Source: a virus. Taken from it: a stretch of DNA of 43,169 nucleotides. Location of the stretch: positions 1 through 43,169 of the IMG/VR virus record IMGVR_UViG_3300050821_023943; one strand, given 5' to 3'. Numbering within the stretch: the stretch's first letter is position 1; each line of letters opens with the position of its first letter. Both the position numbers and the translations under genes were made by a program. Below, one piece after another: positions 22,793-31,720 of the stretch. The notes under the pieces were generated by a model. That model was not told the origin of the DNA and did not search any database. It saw only the letters and a list, made by a program, of their open reading frames with translations.

Positions 22793-25732
22793 TTATGCGA
22801 CTATTTTCCAATTCGCGCCATCCGACACCATGGTGATAGCCGAGTACTGTGTGACCAAGGGCTGGGTTGACGCGCCGTCTATCGTCTGGGCTGATGTCGT
22901 GGCAACGGTAATTGTTCCTGTGCCGCTATTTTTGACGGTATACGTCTTGCCGGAAACACTCACCGCAGTCGGGAGCGTCGCCGTGAAGGTTCCCGAGGTG
23001 CAATCTACCATCTCGTCGGTCGTCTTAATGGCATACGTTCCCGTCGCGGCGACGTATGCTTTTCTTCCGATGATGACGCCCGCAGTGCTCACCGTCCCGA
23101 AAGCGCCTGTACTGTTGGTCCATCCGTCACTCGTTGCTGCGATTGAACCGACCACGTTCGTGACAGAAGAACCCACATTATTGAAACCATGCCACGTCAC
23201 AATCCCCGATCCCTGGATGGTGCAGAACGAGGTGACAGTCTGTCCCCCAAAAGCGCGGGTGATGACTCCCGTGAGGGTGACCGTTCCTCCGTTCAAAATG
23301 AAAGTCGTCGGTGAGTTGCCGGACGTGGTCGAGTCGTTGAAGAACACGCAACCGACAAAATTGACTTGCGTGGCTGGGTTGTCGTCGATGACCACATAGT
23401 CGTATGGCCCCCATGCAGTGTTGCCGGGGTTCTCAAAATGTGTGCCGATGAAGGTCACGTTGTTCGCCTGCTGGATTCTGACCTGGCAGTCATCGAAGCT
23501 GCCGCCAATGATCGTGAGAGACGCCACAGCCGAGTTGTCGATGAAGAATCCGTTCGTGGGGGAATTACCAGCCGGATCTACACAGAAGACGTTCAGGAAC
23601 GTGATGCCCTCGCCAGAGTTCGTGACGCTCGCATCCGTGCCACCGAGGTACATGTTTTGCCCGCAGTTTCTGAAAACGACATTTTCAAGCGCCCACATGT
23701 AGGTATTCGATCCTTGTACGAGTCCTTGGCCAAACCCCTCAATCTTGCAGAAGTTAACGATCGCGCCCGCTGCTCCGTTCGTACCACCGAGGAAAACTCC
23801 CACTTCTGGGTTAGTGGTGGAAGTGTTGTTGCCTTTGAGCGTGATGTCCCTCATGACCTCGTACTTCGCGTGTTCCGAACTCGCACCATCGCCCTGATAG
23901 CCGCAGTTGACAGTAACTGCTTTGGTGCTTGAACCACCCGTGAACGTAAGAATCGTACCGTCGCCTGGTGTGCCGCGAAGGCTCGCACGTACGCCGTCAG
24001 TGCCAAAGACAATGGGAGTCGAGAACGAGAAGCTCCCGGCCGGGATCGTGATGATGACGGATTTGAGACCCGCAGCGACGGCGGTCGCATAAGCTGCGTT
24101 TACGGCACCTCCGATATCATTGGAGCCGGTTAAGAATGTCGATGCGTCGAGGACTGTATTGAAACTGCGTGCTACGAGGAGCCCGGCTGGCGATAGGGAA
24201 GCATACGCGCCCGTGCCGTTCCACCACGCGGAGGATGCGGAAGTCGTACCTGCAACATTCGTAACGGCAGTGGCAATATTCCTAAAACCAATCCAGCGAA
24301 AGGCGTCTGCTGATGAACCGTTGAGGGAAATAAGAAAGGTAGAAACTGTTGAACCACCATTATTGACAGCCGTCACGCCAAACATATTCACCTGGCAACC
24401 CGCTTGAATGAACGTGGTCGGGGCGGATGTTGTCGCGTCCTGCACAAACGTGGTGTTGACTATGTCAATAGTCACGGCTGCCGAACTGGTGCTCCCGAGC
24501 GTCGTGATGAAGCAGTAAGCCGAGATTGAGTTAGCGGCAGGGTTTTCAAAATGGCAGTTGGTGATATGGATGTCGTTCGCCGTGCCACCGCTCTTGTTAA
24601 TGTAAAGCTCAACGTCGTCAAAAGAGCAAGCTATGAAATTCCAGTCGGTAACACCCGAGTTTTGGAGGTTGATTCCGTACCGCGCTGCGGACTGGCCACC
24701 GATCTGGTTATTCGAATCAGCGAACGTGCAGTTGATGCACCGCATGTTTTCTCCGGCATTCACCGTATTCGTGCCGCTCGTACCAAAGCTCGCGCCCGCG
24801 CCCGCGCCGCCAAGCTCGTAGAGCAGGACTCCGTTGAAATTAACGACACAGTTATCGAGCGTAAGCAGGAAGCAGTTATTGCCGGTTTCGATTCCAAACC
24901 CGAAGTTTTGGACGTACACATCGCGAAGCGTTCCGCCTGCAAAACCCTGCCCGTCGTCCGCGCCGATGCCACCGAGGAAGAGGCCGATGGTCGAACCTGC
25001 TGATCCCGGACCACTGAACTTGATGCCCTGGATTCCCATGCCTGGCTTCACCGCCTTAGTAGGATTGATCCAGCAGGCGCAGGTGTTCGCCCCACCAGTC
25101 CAGGTAAGGGTTGTCGAGCCGCCCACGCCGCCCAAAAGGAGCGCTGGCTTCTCGGCGGTCGTAATCGCGATCATCGTTGAATAGCTGTGGTTGCCCTGTG
25201 GAACGATGATGGTGCCGCCCGCTGCGGGCAATGCCGCATACGCCGCGTTAATCTGTGCACCCATGTCAGCACCGGAGTAGAGCGCAGCGAACTCAAATGC
25301 GCCCTCCAGTGCGGCGATTGCCGCTAGGGCCGGGGTGAGCTCCGTGTTTATGGTTGACACGTCGCTCGTAAGCGTCGTGATGTTGCTGGTATTCGCACTG
25401 ATCTCACTCCCGATGTCCGTGATCATCTTGGCGGTGATGCCGAGCATGATCTGGTAGGTCTTCCCGGCCGTATTCTTGGTTGAAGCCGAGGTGCCTTCCT
25501 GCGCGCGGGTGATCGTGAGCGTATTACCTGATACCACAGTCACCCTGACGATCTCCGCGTTCGGGTCGTTCGATGGGTCGGGATAGTCGGTCGAGTTCCA
25601 CCAGGTCATGTTGAAACTCGGAGAGGGCAGCAAAGAACCGCCAACAGAAAGGACGATGGTCGTATCAGACGAACCGTATCCGGTGCTCACCGTCAGCTTT
25701 ATGAAATTGGCGACGGGATCGAGTGTTGCCAT
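22793..25732 (-). CDS. Tailspike with duplicated pectate-lyase-like beta helix
   Basis: The 979-residue protein has an N-terminal adaptor (about 1-135, including ITRAQEGTSAST, a common phage tail motif, and a short coiled coil), then two tandem right-handed beta-helix domains. Copy 1 begins near DMGAQINAAYAAL and copy 2 near DIGGAVNAAYATAV. Each contains GVFLGG/GLFLGG, a FGxGxxxGxN turn and SFDD-V…THFENP/CHFENP. A C-terminal domain with TYTVKNSGTGTITVATTS is widely used in tail proteins. Such spikes bind or cleave polysaccharide. It lies between portal and head genes rather than after the tail genes, which is unusual. Catalytic residues cannot be assigned by eye. Confidence 0.75.
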   Translation of the reverse strand: MATLDPVANFIKLTVSTGYGSSDTTIVLSVGGSLLPSPSFNMTWWNSTDYPDPSNDPNAEIVRVTVVSGNTLTITRAQEGTSASTKNTAGKTYQIMLGITAKMITDIGSEISANTSNITTLTSDVSTINTELTPALAAIAALEGAFEFAALYSGADMGAQINAAYAALPAAGGTIIVPQGNHSYSTMIAITTAEKPALLLGGVGGSTTLTWTGGANTCACWINPTKAVKPGMGIQGIKFSGPGSAGSTIGLFLGGIGADDGQGFAGGTLRDVYVQNFGFGIETGNNCFLLTLDNCVVNFNGVLLYELGGAGAGASFGTSGTNTVNAGENMRCINCTFADSNNQIGGQSAARYGINLQNSGVTDWNFIACSFDDVELYINKSGGTANDIHITNCHFENPAANSISAYCFITTLGSTSSAAVTIDIVNTTFVQDATTSAPTTFIQAGCQVNMFGVTAVNNGGSTVSTFLISLNGSSADAFRWIGFRNIATAVTNVAGTTSASSAWWNGTGAYASLSPAGLLVARSFNTVLDASTFLTGSNDIGGAVNAAYATAVAAGLKSVIITIPAGSFSFSTPIVFGTDGVRASLRGTPGDGTILTFTGGSSTKAVTVNCGYQGDGASSEHAKYEVMRDITLKGNNTSTTNPEVGVFLGGTNGAAGAIVNFCKIEGFGQGLVQGSNTYMWALENVVFRNCGQNMYLGGTDASVTNSGEGITFLNVFCVDPAGNSPTNGFFIDNSAVASLTIIGGSFDDCQVRIQQANNVTFIGTHFENPGNTAWGPYDYVVIDDNPATQVNFVGCVFFNDSTTSGNSPTTFILNGGTVTLTGVITRAFGGQTVTSFCTIQGSGIVTWHGFNNVGSSVTNVVGSIAATSDGWTNSTGAFGTVSTAGVIIGRKAYVAATGTYAIKTTDEMVDCTSGTFTATLPTAVSVSGKTYTVKNSGTGTITVATTSAQTIDGASTQPLVTQYSAITMVSDGANWKIVA

Positions 25733-25735
25733 TGG

Positions 25736-28069
25736 TTAGATGCTGATTTGGTCAGGCCGGAGATAGCACATGCAGTTGGGATGGAGAGGCGGAAAACCAA
25801 CATCGCCGTAATCGAGCGACATAGTTGCGGAGCCGTCAGCGTTCGAAACCGAATCGCCGTTTTTGAAAAAGACATCATCGATCGGAATCGTCTTGCCGTC
25901 CATTGTCTGGCAGAACGGGCATGGATTATTTGCGGTGTACCATCGCACCGTCTTTACGACGCCTGACTGTTTCCATGCCTCTTTGAGCGCACTATTGGCA
26001 CTCCTAAATGACTCGGTCTTTGCAACCATGGGTGCCCTGCTGTTATTGCTCCATTCGTATATCTCCTCAACGCGCTTCGTGATGTCGGCCAATGACTCAC
26101 CTGCCTGGAGTCCGTCGTTGATGTGGGACTCCAAGGTATTGAGGGTCGTGCCTTGATAGCTCTCGGACATCATCTGCACTGACTCGTGGACTGCGTCCCT
26201 CGTTGCTTGGGTGAAATCGAAGGTTGAATCCACTTCTGCGGCTGCCAACTTTGCCTGCTCGGAGAACAGCGTCTCAACGATTGGCTCGATCGCGTTCACC
26301 GTGATCGAGATCCACTTCTCCTTGTCGAAGAGGTCGGCGGGGTTTACTGCTTTCACGACGTTTGGCAGATGCTCAAGCACCTCCTTTTTCTGCTCGGCGT
26401 TGATCTTCTGCATCGTTTCGTCGATGTCTTTTTCCGCTGCGTGGACGTACTCGCTCCACTCCTTCCAGCGCTGTTCGTCCTGTTCTTTCGTGGATTCGAA
26501 TTTCTTTGAAGGGCGGGCGAGCCGTTCGGCAAGGTCAGCTTTGATCTTTTCGCCGAGCGATGTGCGCTGCTCCGCGCGCTTCTTTGCTAAGGTCTGTAGT
26601 TTCGTTCTGGGCGGCCGGTATCCCACACGAAGGCCGTTCGCGGCTTTCGCTTCCGGCTTGAATAGTTTTATATGCTTTGCGTTCGGGTCGTTCTCCGCCT
26701 GCGGCGCAACATCCCCTGCATCTGGGTTTGCTTCGCCTGCCGGCGCCATCGCAGTCGGGGACATCAATACATCACCGCCGTCCACCGGACCCAAGCCCAT
26801 GAACTGGTCGCGCGCTTCGTTCACGGTTAAAAGCGGCTGGCTGCCAACGGATGCTTGCATTTCGGTCGTCCTGAATGCCTTGTCTTCCGGCACCGGATCG
26901 ATGAAGGAAATGTAGAGGTCATCGCCGTAGCGGGGAACGAGACGGTCATTGAGCGTCGCGCAGATGTTCATCATGTGGGGCTTGACAACACGCTTGCTAA
27001 ATACGTAATCCGCTGTTTCAGCTGTGGCCCGGTTCGTATCCGATTCCGCCGTGCCTAAGATTGTTCTCGACACGCCGAACATCGCAAGGATGCGGTCGCG
27101 CATGTCCTCGCTCATATTCTTGAAGTCCATGTCCTTCGGGCTTGCCCCTGACGGCGCCCATTTCACGCCCTTGGGCAGCACACCGATGCGGTTCATGTTG
27201 TCGATGCCGCCGTGCGTATCGGTGAATCCAATCTTCAAAGCATCTAACTGTGTTTCAGCAACGAAATCGCTTTCAAGGAATCCAGCCGGACGGGCGCCGT
27301 TGATAAAGAACTTCCGATTGAACTCCATCGCGTAATTGTCGTTGTCGATATACTCAGCTCCCGCCATCACGGGGCTATAGCCCTCGTGGTAGTTCTGCAC
27401 ATTGGGCAGACGGAAGTGGATGATCTCATATGGATGAAACGCCATCTCGGTGGTTTCGAGCTTCAGCTTGTAAGCGACGATCTGATACGGCCATGAGCGG
27501 CGGTCAATAACCGGTCGGACTTTATCGACCGGCATTAGGTGGAGCGCTTTCGGCTCGTCGAGGTCGTTCTTCACGCCTTCGAGCCAGACATAAGCATTGC
27601 CCGCCAGGTCAAGGCAGGAGGACAGGAGATACTTGAACTCCAGCCCGTTCATATGGTCGCTTGGTGCGTCCAGGAGGTCGAGGATGTCGTTGTCCTTCTG
27701 CTCCTCGTGGTCTTCGCCCTTCACTTCGAATAACCGCCAGTCAATCGCCATCACCTCGCGGGCTTTGGCGTTTACGGCTGCATAGACGAAACCTTTGTTG
27801 TTGAGGATTGCCCGCTCTGCGCTGATGGGATTACTGCCGGACGGGCGCTCGATCGCCATCGAATTCGAACCGCCCGCGAATTCTCCGAACTTTTTACCGA
27901 TGATGTTGCCGTCTTTGTCTTTGACGAGCTGGGTGTTCACGAGACCCCAGCGGGACATCTTGATCTCTTCCTGCTCGAACATCTCCGGCCAGATGTTCGC
28001 TGCGATGCCCTTAATACGCTTGGCAATCCAGCTTGGCTTCTGATTGGCGTTGAGGGAAGGTGAGGGCAT
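25736..28069 (-). CDS. Portal protein fused to MuF-like domain
   Basis: A 777-residue fusion. Residues about 60-450 are an HK97-type portal (FVYAAVNAKAREVMAIDWRLF; DLLDAPSDHMNGLEFK; FKNMSEDMRDRILAMFGV; EARDQFMGLGPVDGG). The middle is charged and helical. The last 130 residues carry a Mu F-like head morphogenesis domain with VAKTESFRSANSA, NPCPFCQTMDGK and FPPLHPNCMC. The portal forms the vertex for DNA packaging and tail attachment; MuF is normally a separate gene. The two Cys-x2-Cys/His clusters could bind metal. The leader has no Shine-Dalgarno. Confidence 0.9.
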   Translation of the reverse strand: MPSPSLNANQKPSWIAKRIKGIAANIWPEMFEQEEIKMSRWGLVNTQLVKDKDGNIIGKKFGEFAGGSNSMAIERPSGSNPISAERAILNNKGFVYAAVNAKAREVMAIDWRLFEVKGEDHEEQKDNDILDLLDAPSDHMNGLEFKYLLSSCLDLAGNAYVWLEGVKNDLDEPKALHLMPVDKVRPVIDRRSWPYQIVAYKLKLETTEMAFHPYEIIHFRLPNVQNYHEGYSPVMAGAEYIDNDNYAMEFNRKFFINGARPAGFLESDFVAETQLDALKIGFTDTHGGIDNMNRIGVLPKGVKWAPSGASPKDMDFKNMSEDMRDRILAMFGVSRTILGTAESDTNRATAETADYVFSKRVVKPHMMNICATLNDRLVPRYGDDLYISFIDPVPEDKAFRTTEMQASVGSQPLLTVNEARDQFMGLGPVDGGDVLMSPTAMAPAGEANPDAGDVAPQAENDPNAKHIKLFKPEAKAANGLRVGYRPPRTKLQTLAKKRAEQRTSLGEKIKADLAERLARPSKKFESTKEQDEQRWKEWSEYVHAAEKDIDETMQKINAEQKKEVLEHLPNVVKAVNPADLFDKEKWISITVNAIEPIVETLFSEQAKLAAAEVDSTFDFTQATRDAVHESVQMMSESYQGTTLNTLESHINDGLQAGESLADITKRVEEIYEWSNNSRAPMVAKTESFRSANSALKEAWKQSGVVKTVRWYTANNPCPFCQTMDGKTIPIDDVFFKNGDSVSNADGSATMSLDYGDVGFPPLHPNCMCYLRPDQISI

Positions 28070-28084
28070 TAGAGCGAAAGGTAA

Positions 28085-28213
28085 TTAACGGATGTCTACT
28101 CTAATCTCCGCTCCACACGGACAACGAAACCTCCGAACCAAGGCATCGTAAATATCTTCGATTGGAAAGTATCGCCACCAGGTGTGTTCGTGTTGTTGTT
28201 TTGGCCGTTTCAT
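28085..28213 (-). CDS. Tiny CxCG protein
   Basis: A 42-residue protein rich in aromatic residues at its start (HTWWRYFPIEDIYDAL) and ending in RRFRCPCGAEIRVDI, half of a zinc ribbon. The ATG directly follows the stop of the preceding gene (TAA-ATG), and its own stop lies 15 bases upstream of the portal start, so it fits the operon. Two cysteines alone would need a partner to bind zinc. Function unknown. Confidence 0.55.
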   Translation of the reverse strand: MKRPKQQHEHTWWRYFPIEDIYDALVRRFRCPCGAEIRVDIR

Positions 28214-28618
28214 TTACGCAGGTATGATTTGTCCGTCCTTTATGAAAAACGAGTGGGTTCCTTGTGCAGAGCGATAGGGGCAGGTGATTGCCATCCGAAG
28301 CGTGAGCGGGTCTTTGTACAGAACCTCGTTGATGGTTGGGGTTAGGATTGGCAGGCCGCAATAGGGGCAACTCAGAACGACCGTAAGACAGCTGTGGGTG
28401 ATGAGTTTTTCCCGTTGGCGGAGGATGACCCTGCGGAACCACGATGCCTTTTCGTAGTGCGAAATGGTCTGCGGTCGGAAGTAGAAATCCCCTGCCACCA
28501 TCGGCTCTTCCTCGATACGCAACAGAACCGCCCCGCTGTTGTCATGCATGCGGACGTTCGAGCTTTCGGTGACGGTTCGCTTATCTATTTGACGGACGGT
28601 TGCGGCGAGGGCTTCCAT
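28214..28618 (-). CDS. Hypothetical zinc-ribbon-like protein
   Basis: A 134-residue protein with a beta-rich first half (MHDNSGAVLLRIEEEP) and a CPYCGLPIL … CPYRSAQGTH cluster that looks like a zinc ribbon (Cys-x2-Cys then Cys and His). It lies between the large terminase gene (with a plus-strand gene in between) and the portal gene. It is not a known packaging protein to my eye. Confidence 0.5.
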   Translation of the reverse strand: MEALAATVRQIDKRTVTESSNVRMHDNSGAVLLRIEEEPMVAGDFYFRPQTISHYEKASWFRRVILRQREKLITHSCLTVVLSCPYCGLPILTPTINEVLYKDPLTLRMAITCPYRSAQGTHSFFIKDGQIIPA

Positions 28619-28639
28619 TTGGTTTTAAGTATAGGGTTG

Positions 28640-28655
28640 TGGCGGAAATCCGCAA
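28640..28655. repeat. Palindrome copy 2 (TGGCGG-AAAT-CCGCAA)
   Basis: This copy has one mismatch in the left arm. It lies in the 70-base gap between divergent genes (starts 28618 minus and 28690 plus), where an operator could act on either promoter. Confidence 0.65.
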
Positions 28656-28677
28656 TCAAGGGCTATGCACAGTAGGC

Positions 28678-28683
28678 TAAACT
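28678..28683 (+). promoter_or_regulatory. Possible -10 box (TAAACT) for the gene at 28690
   Basis: TAAACT ends six bases before the ATG, so transcription would begin at or next to the start codon. No convincing -35 was found, but the palindrome at 28640-28655 lies where an upstream element would be. Confidence 0.35.
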
Positions 28684-28689
28684 GACGCT

Positions 28690-29250
28690 ATGGATTTTCT
28701 CCCGATAATCTTGCCACTAATCGCCGCTGGGTGCGGAGCCTACTTCGGGGCGTACCTGAAGAAAAGCGCAGAGCTCAGAGCCATTGAGGAAAATCGAAAA
28801 AAGATTCTAGAAACTAGAGAGTTAGTCAAGAAGATTGACGATCGAATCGCCGCCGACCGGTGGTATGAACAACGTCATTGGCAACTCGCCAAAGAAGTTG
28901 TGTGGAGAGGATTGAAGCAATTGGTTGCGGTTCGACGCGACCTCATCGTCTTCAAGAACATCAAGGCCGAAGCCGACCAGAACCCACAAAACATGGAATT
29001 GGTGGAACAGGGGGAGAAAGTCGCCCGCCGAATGTCAAGGACGCTCGATGAAATGACTGTGACGGAAGTGATGTTGGAAGTAGTAGCCGGGGAAGCTATA
29101 AAGGACCGCTATCTTGAAGTGCGCGCGTTGTTGTCGGATACATGTTTAGATGACGATTTTGAAATCTCAAAATTCCAAGCCGAATATTACGATGTCATGA
29201 ACGGACTTACAACCGAGGTCAGAAGCAGATTGAAGCTGAAGGATAAGTGA
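28690..29250 (+). CDS. Membrane-anchored coiled-coil protein on the opposite strand
   Basis: A 186-residue protein with one N-terminal membrane helix (PIILPLIAAGCGAYFGAYL, residues 4-23) followed by charged helices, probably facing the cytoplasm. It is a single plus-strand gene inside the minus-strand late region, ends seven bases before the convergent terminase gene, and has its own upstream gap with a palindrome. This fits a moron, for example a membrane-located exclusion factor. No family is recognised. Confidence 0.6.
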   Translation: MDFLPIILPLIAAGCGAYFGAYLKKSAELRAIEENRKKILETRELVKKIDDRIAADRWYEQRHWQLAKEVVWRGLKQLVAVRRDLIVFKNIKAEADQNPQNMELVEQGEKVARRMSRTLDEMTVTEVMLEVVAGEAIKDRYLEVRALLSDTCLDDDFEISKFQAEYYDVMNGLTTEVRSRLKLKDK

Positions 29251-29256
29251 ATGCCG

Positions 29257-30702
29257 CTAGGCGTCGATCCAGTGAATCTTCGGCAGCTCCAAGCCCTGCT
29301 CCACCAGCCCGAGAATGAGATACACCAGCGCGTCAACAAGGTCGTCGTGGGACTCCGAGCCGAAACCGAATAGTTGCGCCAATAACTGTTCGCATCCGAT
29401 GCGGGGGAATACAACTGTTCCGTTCTTGATGTAGGGAGCCACGACCATGAGGCGGCTGCGCTTGTCGTGCGTGGGCTTCATTGGCACAACAGGCAGCAAT
29501 GCGCGCTCCATTTCCTGAATTGCAGCTTTTTGATATGCCACGTCTTCAACGAAAAAGATGTTGGCACCCCCGAGCTCTCCGGGAATGCTGCGGACTTTTA
29601 TCAGGTAGTTGTGAAAGCTCACATGCTCGTTGAAAGGGTTTGGGCGGATGAAGATTTTCGGCTTGTCTTCGACGTAGAATACTTCGCCTGAAACGATGGC
29701 CGTATAGTCAGCCCCTTCCTTTTCCGAGATGGCAAGGTCGTTGCCGTGTCCTTTGATCGCCGCGATGGTCTTCGGTCGTTCGTCGTAGTAGTGAATATCC
29801 TCCGGTTTTACGGGCGCTTCGTCCTCCGCCACGATCTTGAGCAACATTTCCCGTTGCCAGGCGATCGCACCCATGTCCCGTTCCTTGTCTTTGAGGGATT
29901 GCTCGGTCGGGTACATTGCCGGCCAGGTGCAGATGCCTTTCGAGTCAATGAGCGGAAATTCGAGGACTTTGAAACCCGTGCCAACTGCTTTGAGGCGGGA
30001 AAGCAGCGCGTCCATGTGGAGGAGATTGCCTATGACAACCAACTTCCCCTTACGCGCATCCATGCCCGGCATGATTTCTGACTGGAGCCATCGGTGGGTC
30101 TTGTCGCGATTTTCTTTTGTCCTAATCCATTCGCCGTCTTCGGGGTCGTCGATGACCACCAACTTCGGCCGGTATTGGAGATGGCGGAGGCCTCGAACCT
30201 TCTGGCCGCGGCTTCGGGCTAAGATACGAACGCCATTCGAAAGGACGATGTTCTGCTTCTGCCACTCCTCGCCCTCACCCTTCAAAGCAAAATCTTCGAT
30301 GACATTGCCTTTGATCTCGCCGTAGTCCTGCTTGATGAGGGCATTGGTTTCAAGCTCGTGCTTAATCGCTGAGATGTTGAGCGTTGCCTGCCGGGAGGAA
30401 TCCGCGACGAGGATGATGAAGGGGAACTCTTTCGGATGCTCCAATGCAGCCCACAGGGGTAAAGCCAGTGAGCCGAACGTTGATTTGCCGGAGCCCCGAA
30501 AACCGATGATGAGCAGGCGCCGGTCTTTGTCGCTCTCTAACGCATGGATGAGTTCAGGGTGGAAGGCGGCAGGAGGATCGGTGAAATAGCCGGTGAGGTA
30601 AACCAGCGAAAAGCCCAAGAGCGTTTTTGCGCTCTCGCGGCGGCCGTCATACGAGTCGAAAGGGGAATCAAGTATTGGGAGCTGTAGTGCTGGGTCCGGC
30701 AT
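29257..30702 (-). CDS. Terminase large subunit
   Basis: The 481-residue ATPase-nuclease packages DNA into the prohead. Walker A is GFRGSGKST (residues 67-75) and Walker B LVVIDD (181-186) with PED following. The C-terminal RNase H-like nuclease shows Asp322/Asp332 (NDLAIS … GADYTAI), Glu386 (FFVEDVAYQ) and Asp453-454 (HDDLVDAL). The ATG at 30702 was chosen; a TTG 12 bases upstream is the alternative. It overlaps the small subunit gene by 35 bases. The C-terminus ends near a convergent plus-strand gene. Confidence 0.93.
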   Translation of the reverse strand: MPDPALQLPILDSPFDSYDGRRESAKTLLGFSLVYLTGYFTDPPAAFHPELIHALESDKDRRLLIIGFRGSGKSTFGSLALPLWAALEHPKEFPFIILVADSSRQATLNISAIKHELETNALIKQDYGEIKGNVIEDFALKGEGEEWQKQNIVLSNGVRILARSRGQKVRGLRHLQYRPKLVVIDDPEDGEWIRTKENRDKTHRWLQSEIMPGMDARKGKLVVIGNLLHMDALLSRLKAVGTGFKVLEFPLIDSKGICTWPAMYPTEQSLKDKERDMGAIAWQREMLLKIVAEDEAPVKPEDIHYYDERPKTIAAIKGHGNDLAISEKEGADYTAIVSGEVFYVEDKPKIFIRPNPFNEHVSFHNYLIKVRSIPGELGGANIFFVEDVAYQKAAIQEMERALLPVVPMKPTHDKRSRLMVVAPYIKNGTVVFPRIGCEQLLAQLFGFGSESHDDLVDALVYLILGLVEQGLELPKIHWIDA

Positions 30703-31252
30703 CCCTCTCGGCAATATGCTGTTGAGCTAACTCAAGTAACTCATCATCTGTTTTAGGCACAATCTCCTCCTTAGGAGCTGTGAGTAAGCCCCAGTTTTCA
30801 AACGTGGCTCTGATAGCTTGCTTGCGTTCGTCGGGGAGTGGTGTGTTGCGGATTACTGCATCGAGGGTGCCGAGCTTGCGCTCAAAGACACCGGCGTCGA
30901 ACATCTTTTCAAACACGAGGTTGTGCGCCTCGCGGATCTCTCGTAACGCTGCGGCACGGTCGCGGCCCGGCGTGTGTTCGTCATTCGCTATCGTCCAGCC
31001 AACACGTACGATTTCGCCCATGGCATCCTGTAGCGCGGCGAGGGCGTTATTGAGCGTCCATGTTTCAGCACGACGCGCACGTTCGCGATGAATATCGTTT
31101 ACGATGCCATTGATGTACGTGCGGTCAAGAACCAAGCCCTGCCGTTCGAGCTTCTGGCGGATATGTTCACCGGCAAGCATCGGGTTCTGCACCATGATGC
31201 TGCGGACGCGTTCACGGTGGTATTTCTTGGTGTCGGTTGAATAGGCGGGCAT
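30668..31252 (-). CDS. Terminase small subunit-like protein
   Basis: A 194-residue protein directly upstream of and overlapping the large terminase gene. The N-terminal 70 residues (YHRERVRSIMVQNPMLAGEHIRQKLE … YINGIVNDIHRER) look like a DNA-binding helix-turn-helix. The rest is helical and acidic, as expected for a ring-forming small subunit that recognises the packaging site. The start at 31252 is preferred over 31408 because the extra residues look non-coding. The 222 bases upstream are non-coding. Confidence 0.7.
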   Translation of the reverse strand: MPAYSTDTKKYHRERVRSIMVQNPMLAGEHIRQKLERQGLVLDRTYINGIVNDIHRERARRAETWTLNNALAALQDAMGEIVRVGWTIANDEHTPGRDRAAALREIREAHNLVFEKMFDAGVFERKLGTLDAVIRNTPLPDERKQAIRATFENWGLLTAPKEEIVPKTDDELLELAQQHIAERDAGPSTTAPNT

Positions 31253-31474
31253 GATGGCGGTAGAGGGTTTTCGTAACCATACCACCGAATGTGGCTGTAG
31301 TAAAATAGTGACCGAGGTGCCCAATGACAAAGTTACTGAGGCATCCTCTGAACTCCGATGACTGAGAGTACCAAACCGTACGAGTAACCCAAACAGGAGC
31401 ATCGCCACAGAGGTTTGCCTTTCAACCTACAAATCGGCGGCTGCATAAGCAGAGAACGGCTAAGAGGGAGTGCT
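31253..31474. other. Non-coding gap upstream of the terminase genes
   Basis: There is no credible gene in these 222 bases. The plus strand holds an imperfect inverted repeat, GAGGTGCC … GGCATCCTC. Packaging (pac or cos) sites are often next to the small terminase gene, so this is a candidate location, and the late promoter should also be here. No convincing -35/-10 pair was found. Confidence 0.35.
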
Positions 31475-31488
31475 TTAAGCTCCCTCTT
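31462..31488. terminator. Terminator hairpin at the end of the leftward operon
   Basis: AAGAGGGAG (31462-31470) and CTCCCTCTT (31480-31488) form a perfect 9-bp stem with a 9-base loop that contains the stop codon of the gene at 31475. The plus strand is followed by a T-rich stretch, the minus strand only weakly. It separates the leftward operon from the late terminase region. Confidence 0.6.
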
Positions 31489-31720
31489 TCATTTCCCGTA
31501 GGATCTCAGATAGTTTCTTCAAATCTTCGAAGTCGCAAATCACTTCGATTCTTGCTTTGAAAGCGTGAAGCCGTGATGCCCGTGCCGTGACGACGATGCT
31601 GTCACCTTGCTTTACTTCCGCCGTTGGTTCATCTGTGGTGAACATTGGCTCATGCAAGGCCTTCTCCAGCTCCTTCTGGCTCACAGCAGGGCCGAATTTT
31701 ATGGTGTAGCGTTCGATCAT
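31475..31720 (-). CDS. Hypothetical beta-alpha protein
   Basis: An 81-residue protein of mixed strands and helix (RYTIKFGPAVSQKELEKAL; GDSIVVTARASRLHAFKARIEVI). The start overlaps the receiver-like gene's stop as ATGA, and the stop is buried in a terminator hairpin. Last gene of the leftward operon. No family recognised. Confidence 0.6.
   Translation of the reverse strand: MIERYTIKFGPAVSQKELEKALHEPMFTTDEPTAEVKQGDSIVVTARASRLHAFKARIEVICDFEDLKKLSEILREMKEGA

Noticed and set aside
30703-30714. TTG start for the large terminase
   Set aside because: It adds only four residues; ATG at 30702 is adequate and no clear ribosome site favours TTG.
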